Shown here: one piece after another, positions 53,462-60,508 of the stretch | Position numbering within the stretch: the stretch's first letter is position 1 | Layout: each line of letters begins with the position of its first letter | Assembly (NCBI RefSeq): GCF_900174485.1 | Contig: NZ_LT837803.1 | Span: 1,178,001-1,242,000 of the forward strand | DNA: 64,000 nt | Reading direction: 5' to 3' | From: Sterolibacterium denitrificans | Lineage (GTDB): Bacteria > Pseudomonadota > Gammaproteobacteria > Burkholderiales > Rhodocyclaceae | Program-made: the position numbers and the translations under genes | Notes under the pieces: generated by a model | What the model saw: the letters and a program-made list of their open reading frames with translations, nothing else | Database searches by the model: none | Told to the model about the DNA's origin: nothing

Positions 53462-54247
53462 ATGTTGAGACAAGGAACGGGTACCCCGCTGGTGCTGCTG
53501 CACGGCGTTACGTGCAGTGAGCGTGTCTGGCGACAGGTGATCCCTTTGCTCGCGCCGCACCACGATGTCATCGCCTTGACCGCGCTGGGGCATCGGGGCG
53601 GGGTCCCGGCACAGGGGCCCATGGGCATTCAGGACTTGGTTGATGATGTGGAGCGCTCGCTGGATGCCCTGGGCATGCAGCAGGTGCATGTGGCGGGCAA
53701 TTCCATGGGCGGGTGGATGGCCATCGAGCTGGCCCGCCGGGGGCGTGCCTTGAGCGTGTGCGCCTTGTCGCCCGCCGGTTGTTGGGACCCTTCCGCGCGC
53801 AACCATCGACACGCCACCAATATCTTGCGCCGGGTGATGCGCGTCACGGAGCTGACCCGCTGGATGCTGCCGGTGATGGCGCAACTCAAACTGGTGCGGT
53901 CCTTGGGAATGCGGGACAACGCCGTGCATGGCGAGCGCATGTCGGCCGATGATCTCATCGACATGGCCGATGATCTGCTGGGCTGCGCAGCCCGCCATGA
54001 ACTGCTGGACAGTGTTGGGCAACTGGTGGGCCTCGATCCCTTGCCATGTCCTGTGACCCTGGCCTGGGCAGAGTGCGATCGCATCTTCCCGCCTAAGCTG
54101 AATGGTACGCTGGCGCGCACCTTGTTACCCCAGGCCCGCTGGCAGTTGATGGCCGGGGTGGGGCATCTGGCCATGATCGACGACCCCAGTCTGGTGGCCG
54201 AGGTCATCAGGATGGCAGCATGCCAGGAGCTGATTCCGCAGACTTGA
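53462..54247 (+). CDS. Alpha/beta-hydrolase fold protein
   Basis: A 261-residue alpha/beta hydrolase. The oxyanion segment is LVLLHGVTCS, the nucleophile elbow GNSMGGW holds Ser81, the acid is probably Asp206 in WAECDRIFPP, and the catalytic His235 is in GVGHLAMIDDP. This is a full triad, so the enzyme is likely active as an esterase, lipase or C-C bond hydrolase; the substrate is unknown. The protein lacks a signal peptide and starts close to the first strand (MLRQGTGTPLVLLHG), so it is a compact cytoplasmic form. It is the first gene of the accessory stretch between the nuo region and ppa. Confidence 0.87.
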   Translation: MLRQGTGTPLVLLHGVTCSERVWRQVIPLLAPHHDVIALTALGHRGGVPAQGPMGIQDLVDDVERSLDALGMQQVHVAGNSMGGWMAIELARRGRALSVCALSPAGCWDPSARNHRHATNILRRVMRVTELTRWMLPVMAQLKLVRSLGMRDNAVHGERMSADDLIDMADDLLGCAARHELLDSVGQLVGLDPLPCPVTLAWAECDRIFPPKLNGTLARTLLPQARWQLMAGVGHLAMIDDPSLVAEVIRMAACQELIPQT

Positions 54248-54377
54248 TCTGCCAACCCACCGCTCGCCTCGTCCTTGTGGTCATGCCGCCAGACCTGTCA
54301 TTCAACGCAATTGGACGAAGGACTGCTCTGGGCCGGCACCTGCCTTTCACGGTCCGTGAATCAGCGAGAAACTGTTA

Positions 54378-54506
54378 ATGGCGGCGGGGCCTGCATCGGT
54401 ATCGGCACTCTGCCAACCGGGCGTGCGACTGGTGGCACACTTCGACATCGACGATGCCGGCATCGAGTGCGTGGCGGATGCGTTTGCCAGGTTTTTCGAC
54501 AAGTAA
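54378..54506 (+). pseudogene. Probable 3' remnant of a threonine-aldolase-like gene
   Basis: A 42-codon open frame ends with CQPGVRLVAHFDIDDAGIEC followed by VADAFARFFDK. This resembles the extreme C-terminus of low-specificity L-threonine aldolases, where an RLV-x-HxD-x-DA-type strand and helix end the protein. No PLP-lysine region or other part of the enzyme can be found upstream in any frame. It is read as the surviving tail of a deleted gene that kept its terminator. The assignment rests on a short motif and is uncertain; a random short frame is the alternative. Confidence 0.35.
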
Positions 54507-54510
54507 AACA

Positions 54511-54550
54511 ATGGCGGAGGGGATCAGAGTGTCCTGATCCCCTCCGCCAT
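54511..54550. terminator. Bidirectional intrinsic terminator, 17-bp perfect stem
   Basis: The left arm 54511-54527 (begins ATGGCGGAGG) and right arm 54534-54550 (ends CTCCGCCAT) form a perfect 17-bp stem with loop AGTGTC. It is flanked by AAAACA on the left and TTTTGTG on the right, so it can act in both directions. It lies between the plus-strand remnant and the minus-strand repeat-protein gene. Confidence 0.88.
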
Positions 54551-54585
54551 TTTGTGCTGTTCCCGCTTGCTTTTTTTGCCGGACT

Positions 54586-54927
54586 TCAGTTCGATTGCGC
54601 AGCTGACGCCGGCCGGTCGGGAAGCTCCGGCTGTGGATTGAACGAGCGGTCCGATCCGGGCATGTTGTAGCCGGCGCCCTTGGCCTTGCGGTCGGGAAGT
54701 TCCGGCTGTGGGTTGAACGTGCGGTCCGACCCCGGCGCGCTGTGGCCGGCCGCCTTGCGTGGCGTGTCTGTCCCTCGTATCGACGTTTTCGCCGGCGGCT
54801 TGCTCTTGCCGGCCATGACTTCAGGCTGGGCCGTATCGGTGGGCGCCGCATTTGTGGCTCCGGCCACCATCATTGCCCCCGCCAGACAGAACGAGAACGC
54901 CAACCCTCTCTTCATTGAATGATTCAT
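54586..54927 (-). CDS. Secreted protein with 25-residue tandem repeat, unknown function
   Basis: A 113-residue protein. It starts MNHSMKRGLAFSFCLAGAMM and has a typical Sec signal peptide with probable cleavage after ATNA (about residue 27). The mature part is Lys/Pro-rich and ends in two tandem 25-residue units (61-85 and 86-110). Their shared core is PGSDR(T/S)FNPQPELPDR at 65-80 and 90-105, 15 of 16 identical. No cysteine is in the mature region, and low hydrophobicity suggests a disordered periplasmic or secreted peptide. I do not recognise the family. AGGAG precedes the first Met with a 9-nt spacing, favouring that start. It has its own promoter and terminator, so it is a stand-alone gene. 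Confidence 0.75.
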   Translation of the reverse strand: MNHSMKRGLAFSFCLAGAMMVAGATNAAPTDTAQPEVMAGKSKPPAKTSIRGTDTPRKAAGHSAPGSDRTFNPQPELPDRKAKGAGYNMPGSDRSFNPQPELPDRPASAAQSN

Positions 54928-54990
54928 CTGCTGTAACTCCTGGTCGGTGATCCCCCCGGGAAAACGCGGATCTTCTGGTCGAACGGGCGC

Positions 54991-55019
54991 ACGCTACCCC
55001 GCGCCAAGGATAAAGTCAA
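54991..55019 (-). promoter_or_regulatory. Promoter of the repeat-protein gene
   Basis: On the minus strand TTGACT (55019-55014), 17-bp spacer, TAGCGT (54996-54991). The start would be near 54984, giving an about 57-nt leader before the ATG at 54927. Confidence 0.55.
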
Positions 55020-55326
55020 TACGTTCCGCTGGTGACCCTGCCGGTCATCAGCAACCGTTGCCGGTTCCGTCTTGGCGCCTTTTACTATCAACTTGCGTTT
55101 GATATGGCATCGACAATAGAAAAGACATGCCACTAAACAGCTTCGTTCAAACAGTTAACTTCAAGATTTCATGATGTTGTTCTCCAGCATTGCGTTTGAG
55201 GAGATGTGTTGCCTATCGGCGGCGCTCTCCTTAACTTCGCGACAAGGGCTTTTCCAAGAGTGTCAAGAGACACTGGTGGTAGCCGTCATTTAGCGATACC
55301 TGGAAATACGGCGATTGAGGACGCGA

Positions 55327-55355
55327 TTGACATCGTGTAGCCGAATGGCTACAGT
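55327..55355 (+). promoter_or_regulatory. Toxin-antitoxin promoter with embedded operator palindrome
   Basis: TTGACA (55327-55332), exact consensus, 17-bp spacer, TACAGT (55350-55355). Between and overlapping the -10 lies a perfect inverted repeat TGTAGCC-GAAT-GGCTACA (55336-55353). It is well placed for autorepression by the HigA-like antitoxin, and the start codon of the toxin gene follows at once. Confidence 0.75.
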
Positions 55356-55361
55356 CGCCCC

Positions 55362-55658
55362 ATGATCCAAATCCGGAAAACTGAAGTTTTCGTCCAGTGG
55401 CTCGATGCCTTGCGCGACATTCAGGCACGGGCGCGGGTTCAAGCCAGGATCGAACGTCTTGCCGGTGGAAATCCCGGTGATGTCGAGCCTGTTGGCGAAG
55501 GCGTTTCCGAGTTGCGCATCAACTACGGCCCCGGTTATCGGGTGTATTTCAAGCAGCGTGGGCGTGAGCTGATCATTCTTCTGGCCGGCGGCGACAAGAG
55601 CACACAGGCCAAAGATATCAAGACGGCTTTACGCCTGGCACGAAATCTTTTGGGGTAG
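55362..55658 (+). CDS. RelE/HigB-superfamily toxin (addiction-module killer protein type)
   Basis: A 98-residue toxin of the small RelE/ParE-fold addiction-module killer family. Typical elements are the opening IRKTEVFVQWLDALRDIQAR, then GVSELRINYGPGYRVYFKQR with the conserved Arg/Tyr of the putative nuclease face, and LIILLAGGDKSTQAKDI near the end. Members of this superfamily cut mRNA at the ribosome or, for ParE, block gyrase; which applies cannot be told. It comes first in the operon, as in higBA, with the antitoxin 5 bp downstream. The start lies only 6 bp past the -10 box, so the transcript may have a very short leader. Confidence 0.9.
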   Translation: MIQIRKTEVFVQWLDALRDIQARARVQARIERLAGGNPGDVEPVGEGVSELRINYGPGYRVYFKQRGRELIILLAGGDKSTQAKDIKTALRLARNLLG

Positions 55659-55663
55659 CCACC

Positions 55664-55963
55664 ATGACCAAAACCCTTACTACACGCTATGACGTTGCAG
55701 AGCATCTGCGCACGCCGGAGGAAATGGCCGCCTACCTTGAGGCCTGTCTGGAAGAAGCGAATGGAGATGCTGCCTTTATTGCCAAGGCACTCGGCGATAT
55801 TGCTCGTGCCAAAGGCATGTCCCAGGTTGCTCGTGATGCCGGGCTCTCCCGTGAAAGCCTCTACAAGGCGCTGTCCGGGGAACGTAGCCCTGGGTTCGAT
55901 ACGATCCTCAAAGTCATTGGCGCTCTTGGGTTAAAGCTTCATGCAGAGGCAAATCGTGTCTGA
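55664..55963 (+). CDS. HigA-like helix-turn-helix antitoxin
   Basis: A 99-residue antitoxin of the addiction-module antidote family. The N-terminal part (YDVAEHLRTPEEMAAYLEAC) probably contacts the toxin. The C-terminal helix-turn-helix (about 48-90; IARAKGMSQVARDAGLSRES, SLYKALSGERSPGFDTIL) would bind the upstream palindrome. It neutralises the toxin encoded 5 bp upstream. The stop codon lies inside the left core box of a predicted attC-like element, as is usual for integron cassette genes. Confidence 0.9.
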   Translation: MTKTLTTRYDVAEHLRTPEEMAAYLEACLEEANGDAAFIAKALGDIARAKGMSQVARDAGLSRESLYKALSGERSPGFDTILKVIGALGLKLHAEANRV

Positions 55964-56038
55964 CAAAAAGTCCAGCCCGCCGCTCCAGGGGACGCTCCGC
56001 TTGTCAACGGAGCGTTACCTGGAGCTAGCTGGTTAGAT
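55958..56038. repeat. attC-like imperfect palindrome after the toxin-antitoxin pair
   Basis: 81 nt running from GTCTGAC (55958-55964, an RYYYAAC-type inverse core with one mismatch) to GTTAGAT (56032-56038, exact GTTRRRY core). Between them CTCCAGG/CCTGGAG (55983-55989 with 56018-56024) and ACGCTCCG/CGGAGCGT (55992-55999 with 56008-56015) form a nested stem. The antitoxin stop is inside the first core box and the next gene starts 3 nt after the second. This is the layout of an integron attC site. Confidence 0.45.
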
Positions 56039-56041
56039 TTC

Positions 56042-56509
56042 ATGGGTACCTCGACACGGCGTCGACTTCTCTGGATAGTTCCAGCGGCCATGGCTCTTGC
56101 CATCGGCTTTGTTGCGTGGGACGTATTTCTTCTGCCATCCTCGTTGGACGAGGCGCTTTTTCGTTATCGACTCAGCCGAGCCGTACAGACACAAAAGATA
56201 GAAATCAATTTTTCCGAACTGGCTACGTTTGAGTGGGAAGAAGTTTGCGATCATCACCCTTATGACGGCGACTTCAAGCATCCCAAGTACGGTCGCACCT
56301 ACACCGCTCCGATGAGTGCTGCACACGATGGTGTCTGGGTGCTCCTGTTTATCGAGAAAGACGGTAGCCCAACCTACATTTCGGGGAGTTGTACTCGTGG
56401 TGGCGCGAGCATCCGGGAGTTCGGGTGCCTGTCACGAACCAAAGCAGTTTTCCGTCTTGAAAGTTCAGGCTTGTGTCCGCGTTATTCCGCAGCCCCTGAC
56501 CACAAGTGA
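56042..56509 (+). CDS. Membrane-anchored protein of unknown function
   Basis: A 155-residue protein. A basic N-terminus (MGTSTRRRLL) is followed by one transmembrane helix (about 9-31) and an extracytoplasmic domain of about 120 residues. The domain has four cysteines that could form disulfides (in EEVCDHHPYDG, SGSCTRGG, EFGCLSR, SGLCPRY) and many aromatic residues. I do not recognise the family. Codon use is less GC-rich than in the core genes around it, and no Shine-Dalgarno is visible: the ATG lies 3 nt after an attC-like core site. All of this fits a mobile cassette gene. Confidence 0.7.
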   Translation: MGTSTRRRLLWIVPAAMALAIGFVAWDVFLLPSSLDEALFRYRLSRAVQTQKIEINFSELATFEWEEVCDHHPYDGDFKHPKYGRTYTAPMSAAHDGVWVLLFIEKDGSPTYISGSCTRGGASIREFGCLSRTKAVFRLESSGLCPRYSAAPDHK

Positions 56510-56510
56510 A

Positions 56511-56606
56511 ATCCAATCTCTTGGGTAAGGACTGCCTGCAAGCTAGGCTTGCAGGTTCTCTCCGCCGCTTTGCGGCTCCGGTGGCCGGTTACCTCAAACA
56601 TTGGAT
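56511..56606. repeat. Second attC-like palindrome, with internal hairpin
   Basis: The outer boxes ATCCAAT (56511-56517) and ATTGGAT (56600-56606) are perfectly complementary. After exactly 6 unpaired nt on each side come GGTAA (56524-56528) and TTACC (56589-56593). This matches the attC pattern of R box, central spacer and L box, but the first core base is A instead of G, which may disable recombination. Inside lies CCTGCAAGC-TAG-GCTTGCAGG (56535-56555), a 9-bp hairpin that could also end transcription. Confidence 0.4.
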
Positions 56607-56686
56607 ATCACAATTCCCAGGCATCTGATCTTTTGCAGGCACACTAATTGCGTGGCCTTGCTGCATTTAGCAAATGGAGGCATGCC

Positions 56687-57334
56687 ATGATCGTCCAGTC
56701 CACTTCTGCTTCTTTCTTCGCCGCCCAGATTGCACGTTCGTCATCGCCTCGGCAAAGTCCGACTGCCTCTCCGGCAAATATTGCCGAGACTGTCCGTATT
56801 TCTCAAGTGGCGCGAGAGGCGCTCGTCTCCTCGACTGCCTCTTCTTCATCTGCCGCGAACAGCGACAAATCGGTCGAAGCACGGCTTGCTGCGATCAAAG
56901 CCAAGGATGGCCCGAGCAGAACGCAGGAAGAGCAGGATTACGTGCGTGCCAACGACAAGCGGCTTGCTGAAATCATCGCGCAAGGCAAGTCTACGGAGAA
57001 ACTCACTGCCGATGAGCTCGATTACCTGCAAAAGGCGGCGGGGTTTGTGAATACCTTTGCGAACCTCAGTCCGGCGGAAAAAGCGCTATATGACAAGGCC
57101 GTTGCCAGCGGCAACACCGAGGCTGCTGCGGGTATCAGCCAGATCGCGTTCGTTCGCATGATGGGGCACACGGCGGGTGGCGCCAACGGCACGACCTACG
57201 ACCCGCTCAATACGGAAATCACGGCGGCCAACATAGAGAAATACTTCAGCCACAGCATCGTCGATCCAACAGGCAAGGCCCAGTCTCAATTCCAGGCCTT
57301 GATCCAGTTCTTGCAGGACAATCCGGTAGCTTGA
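56687..57334 (+). CDS. Hypothetical protein, low-complexity N-terminus
   Basis: A 215-residue protein I cannot assign. The first about 75 residues are Ser/Ala/Thr-rich (for example SARE-like SQVAREALVSSTASSSSAA). A helical, charged part follows (VEARLAAIKAKDGPSRTQEE, then LTADELDYLQKAAGFVNTFA), and the end contains NIEKYFSHSIVDPTGKAQSQ. There is no signal peptide, membrane helix or cysteine. Met at 56687 is preferred because AATGGAGG lies 6 nt upstream. The N-terminal Ser/Ala pattern is reminiscent of proteins with disordered secretion leaders, but that is only an impression. It converges on the MBL-hydrolase gene. Confidence 0.65.
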   Translation: MIVQSTSASFFAAQIARSSSPRQSPTASPANIAETVRISQVAREALVSSTASSSSAANSDKSVEARLAAIKAKDGPSRTQEEQDYVRANDKRLAEIIAQGKSTEKLTADELDYLQKAAGFVNTFANLSPAEKALYDKAVASGNTEAAAGISQIAFVRMMGHTAGGANGTTYDPLNTEITAANIEKYFSHSIVDPTGKAQSQFQALIQFLQDNPVA

Positions 57335-57418
57335 TGCAGTATTGCTGTGACAGGGATGCCCAATAATGGAAGTCATCATGCGCCTACGAGCGGTATGCTG
57401 CCCGGTGAATGAGGCTGC

Positions 57419-58369
57419 CTAGCTGCTGGTATTCAGCCAGTGATCCAGGCCTTGGGCGTTGAGGTCGATGTCCAGTGCCAAAAACTCCAGCAGGGCGTTG
57501 CCCTGCAGGCCCCAGTTTTCGTGCCGGGCTTCGGCCAGCAGCAGATTTTCCAGCATTTGTTTTAATTGTGCGTAGCATTGCTCTCCGGCATTCCTGAGCG
57601 GGCGGGCGCCGGTGACGATGGCGGCGAGCATGCGTTTCAGGTCGGCGGCCAAGCGCGGTACGTCGGTGATCTGACCGTAATGGGTCAGGTACATCGCCTC
57701 GGGCCGGTAGGACAGCAGCAGGTCGATCGAGCGGTGCAATGCCTCCGGATCGAAATGCACCGGCGAGGTGGTCGGGCAGATGAACTGCCGGCCGTCGCGG
57801 TCGAGTTCGCGGTAGGACAGGCCAAAGGTGTCGCCGGTGAAGAAGTGTCCGGTTCGTTCGTCGCGAATGCAGATGTGGTGGCGGGCATGGCCGGGGGTGT
57901 GGAGCAGGGTCAGCTTGCGGCCGTTGAGGTCGAAGCGCTGCTCGTGCTCGACGGCGACGATGCGTTGCGGGTCGATGGCGGGAATTTCGCCGTAGATTTG
58001 CTGGAAGCGTTCCGCGCCGTAGACGGCGATCGAGCCGGCCACCAGTTTTGACGGTTCGGCCATGTGGCGTGCGCCGAGCGGATGCACCAGCAGCCGCGCA
58101 TTCGGCAGCAGGCGCATGAGGGTGCCGGCGCCGCCGGCGTGATCGAGATGGATGTGGGTGAGGATGATGAAGTCGACCTGCGTCGGCGCGAGTCCGTGTT
58201 CGGCCAGCGCCGCCATGACGCGTGGGACGGCAGTGTTGGTGGCGGTGTCGATCAGCGCGGCGTGCCGGCCTTCGGTCATCAGGTGGATTGCCGCGAGTCC
58301 GGGACGGATGTAGCCCGAGTCGATGGCAATGATGCCGTTGCCGTAATTTATGGTGGGGTTGGGTTGCAT
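57419..58369 (-). CDS. Metallo-beta-lactamase-fold hydrolase
   Basis: A 316-residue MBL-fold protein. The metal motif HIHLDH is at 72-77 within ILTHIHLDHAGGAGTLMRLL. A later His (HTPGHARHH near 155-163) and Asp (FTGDTFG) complete a dinuclear site. The C-terminal about 90 residues form an additional helical domain (EALHRSIDLLLSYRPEAMYL). The opening NPTINYGNGIIAIDSGYIRP is typical of a bacterial subgroup of MBL hydrolases of unknown substrate, distinct from glyoxalase II. Met at 58369 was chosen for GGAGA upstream. It diverges from ppa. Not an antibiotic-resistance beta-lactamase by its motifs. Confidence 0.85.
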   Translation of the reverse strand: MQPNPTINYGNGIIAIDSGYIRPGLAAIHLMTEGRHAALIDTATNTAVPRVMAALAEHGLAPTQVDFIILTHIHLDHAGGAGTLMRLLPNARLLVHPLGARHMAEPSKLVAGSIAVYGAERFQQIYGEIPAIDPQRIVAVEHEQRFDLNGRKLTLLHTPGHARHHICIRDERTGHFFTGDTFGLSYRELDRDGRQFICPTTSPVHFDPEALHRSIDLLLSYRPEAMYLTHYGQITDVPRLAADLKRMLAAIVTGARPLRNAGEQCYAQLKQMLENLLLAEARHENWGLQGNALLEFLALDIDLNAQGLDHWLNTSS

Positions 58370-58466
58370 GGCCGGTTCTCCGGGGGTGCGGGCGAATTGG
58401 GCAGATTGAAGGGTGATTGCAGAGGAAAAACCCGCGATTTCGCATGAGTTCATGCAGGCGCACCGA

Positions 58467-58472
58467 TATAAT
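58467..58472 (+). promoter_or_regulatory. Candidate -10 box of ppa
   Basis: An exact TATAAT lies 30 bp upstream of the ppa start. No good -35 is present at the right distance, so only the -10 is called. Confidence 0.45.
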
Positions 58473-58501
58473 AGCGGGCTAACCTTTTTACGGAGAACAC
58501 C

Positions 58502-59050
58502 ATGGGCCTGGATCGCGTGCCTTCCGGCAGGGATTTGCCGAATGATTTCAATGTGATCATCGAGATTTCGATGCATTCCGATCCGATCAAGTACGAGGTC
58601 GACAAGGATTCCGGCGCGATTTTCGTCGATCGTTTCATGTCGACGGCGATGCACTATCCGTGCAACTACGGCTATATCCCCAACACCATCGCTGGCGATG
58701 GCGATCCGGTCGATGTGCTGGTCATTTCGCACCTGACCCTGCCGCCGGGCGTGGTGGTGCGTTGCCGGCCGATCGGCATGCTGAAGATGAACGACGAAGC
58801 GGGCGATGACGCCAAGGTGCTGGCGGTGCCTGTCGACAAGCTGACTTCCATGTACCGGCAGGTGCGTTCCTATCGCCATATGCCGCAGTTGATGATGGAC
58901 CAGATTTCGCATTTCTTCGAGCGCTACAAGGATCTCGAAGAGGGCAAGTTCGTCAAGGTGATCGGCTGGGTCGATGTCGATGAAGCCAAGCAGGAGATCC
59001 TCAATGGCGTCAAGGCATATGAGGACGCCAAGGTGAAGCCGGCGTTCTGA
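58502..59050 (+). CDS. ppa: Inorganic pyrophosphatase, family I
   Basis: A 182-residue family I pyrophosphatase that hydrolyses PPi and drives biosynthetic reactions forward. It has [20 protein letters not shown], the metal-binding signature DGDPVDVLV in [20 protein letters not shown], and [15 protein letters not shown]. Conserved acidic residues of the active site are present. ACGGAGAACACC before the ATG is a good ribosome site. Stand-alone gene; its product would recycle PPi made in the purine and pyrimidine routes encoded nearby. Confidence 0.97.
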   Translation: MGLDRVPSGRDLPNDFNVIIEISMHSDPIKYEVDKDSGAIFVDRFMSTAMHYPCNYGYIPNTIAGDGDPVDVLVISHLTLPPGVVVRCRPIGMLKMNDEAGDDAKVLAVPVDKLTSMYRQVRSYRHMPQLMMDQISHFFERYKDLEEGKFVKVIGWVDVDEAKQEILNGVKAYEDAKVKPAF

Positions 59051-59090
59051 GCGGCCGCATGGCACGGCGGGCTTTGCGTTATCATGCCGC

Positions 59091-59855
59091 ATGCGTTCGA
59101 TCGTGCTTTCTGCCGTGATGGTGCTGTCACTGACGGCCTGTTCGACCGCGCCTTCGACGAATCAGCCTGTCTCCGGCGCGACTTCACCCGCCGGCGCATT
59201 GTTCGATCCCAATCAACTGGCCAAGTCCGATATCGATCGCGTGGCCGACGCTTATCGCCAGGAAATTTTCCGCAGCCTGCGCGTGCTTGCCGAAAAACTC
59301 TACCGGCGCAATCCGGCCGAGTGGCGCAAATCGGGCGCGGCAAATGTTCAGGATGCCGTCGAGCGGGTGATGAATCCGGCCCGTGAGTGGCGCTTTGCCG
59401 AGCTTGAGGGACGCTACGGCACCGATGCCGTCCAGTTGGCATTCAACGAGGATTTTCGCGGCGATCGCGTGCTGGCGCTGATTGGCGGACTGGGCGGGAT
59501 GATGCATCAGGCATTCGAGGGGAAAACGGAGTTCTACATGCTGGATGATCTCGATCCGCAAAAGCTGTACAACAGCGCGCGCAACGTCGAAATTGCCGTC
59601 TGGCGCCTGTCGCACAGGCGCATGGCGGACGGCCGCTTGTTTCTGCTGTCGAACGAGGCGGCCAGCAGCGCCGGGGTCGAGGCTGGACAGGCGGCGCAGC
59701 CGGCCAATCTGAGTTTCGAGCGCGAGTTCGGCAAGATCATCGGACATTTCGACCTGCTCTCGCGCATCATCGCCGACAAACTGAACCGCACCGTCGTCAA
59801 GGTGGTTCAGAGTGTGGCCACCGCAGTCTTTCTTCCCGTCGTGACGCTCAGATGA
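59091..59855 (+). CDS. Conserved lipoprotein of unknown function
   Basis: A 254-residue lipoprotein. The signal peptide MRSIVLSAVMVLSLTACSTA has a lipobox LTAC (Cys17). The mature domain is helical (LAKSDIDRVADAYRQEIFRS, then LRVLAEKLYRRNPAEWRKSG) and includes LALIGGLGGMMHQAFEGKTE and LDPQKLYNSARNVEIAVWRL. It looks like a conserved beta/gammaproteobacterial envelope protein, but I cannot name a function. It ends with a 4-bp overlap with purN, so it may be co-translated. Processing by Lgt would attach it to a membrane. Confidence 0.8.
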   Translation: MRSIVLSAVMVLSLTACSTAPSTNQPVSGATSPAGALFDPNQLAKSDIDRVADAYRQEIFRSLRVLAEKLYRRNPAEWRKSGAANVQDAVERVMNPAREWRFAELEGRYGTDAVQLAFNEDFRGDRVLALIGGLGGMMHQAFEGKTEFYMLDDLDPQKLYNSARNVEIAVWRLSHRRMADGRLFLLSNEAASSAGVEAGQAAQPANLSFEREFGKIIGHFDLLSRIIADKLNRTVVKVVQSVATAVFLPVVTLR

Positions 59856-60508
59856 AATCCAGATCCATCGTCATCCTGATTTCCGGACGCGGCAGCAACA
59901 TGCGTTCCCTGGTCGAAGCCAATCTGCCGGATTGCCGCATCGCCGTCATCAGCAATCGCCCCGATGCCGCCGGGCTGGCCTATGCGCGCGAGCGCGGCCT
60001 GGCGACGGCGGTGGTCGATCACCGCGCCCATGCCACGCGTCCGGCGTTCGATGCGGCGTTGGCCGAGGCTATCGATGCGCATGGGGCGGACCTGGTGGTG
60101 CTGGCCGGCTTCATGCGCATCCTCGGCGTAGACTTCGTGGCCCGCTACCAAGGGCGTCTGTTGAACATCCATCCTTCCTTGCTGCCCGCCTTTCCCGGCA
60201 CGCATACCCATGCCCAGGCGCTGGCTGCGGGGGTCAGGATACATGGTTGCACGGTGCACTTCGTCACGCCGGCGCTCGACAGTGGGCCGATCGTGATCCA
60301 GGCCGCCGTGCCGGTGCTGCCGGACGATGATCCCGATACGCTGGCAGCCCGGGTGCTGGCACAGGAGCACGTCATCTATCCGCAGGCGGTGCGCTGGTTT
60401 CTGGCAGGGCAGTTGCAGTTGACGGCAGCCGGGCAGGTCAGGCTGAGTGCTGGCGCTGGCCGGGCAGCCACGGCGGCATTGATCGCGCCGCAGACGGACG
60501 CGGCATGA
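59852..60508 (+). CDS. purN: Phosphoribosylglycinamide formyltransferase
   Basis: PurN uses 10-formyl-THF to formylate GAR in purine synthesis, the step just before PurL, encoded at 5638. The 218-residue protein has SGRGSNMRSLV, and LAGFMRILGVDFVARYQGRL leads into the active-site NIHPSLLPAFPGTHTHAQAL (Asn106, His108). HGCTVHFVTPALDSGPIVIQ contains the catalytic Asp143. Start by ATGA overlap with the upstream lipoprotein gene, and the stop overlaps the DUF3108 gene as ATGA. Confidence 0.97.
   Translation: MKSRSIVILISGRGSNMRSLVEANLPDCRIAVISNRPDAAGLAYARERGLATAVVDHRAHATRPAFDAALAEAIDAHGADLVVLAGFMRILGVDFVARYQGRLLNIHPSLLPAFPGTHTHAQALAAGVRIHGCTVHFVTPALDSGPIVIQAAVPVLPDDDPDTLAARVLAQEHVIYPQAVRWFLAGQLQLTAAGQVRLSAGAGRAATAALIAPQTDAA

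Larger units (their letters stand above)
54928..55361. other. Intergenic region with two outward promoters
   Basis: 434 bp, lower in GC than the core genome, with no supported gene. At its left it contains the minus-strand promoter of the repeat protein, and at its right the toxin-antitoxin promoter/operator. In between are a CCCCCCGGG block (54950-54958) and AGTGTC-AAGA-GACACT (55258-55273). No attI, integrase or clear cassette-recombination site was found here. Confidence 0.5.

Noticed and set aside
57419-58369. Beta-lactamase or glyoxalase II identity for the MBL-fold gene
   Set aside because: It has the HxHxDH metal site, but the extended C-terminal helical domain and the N-terminus do not fit either family.
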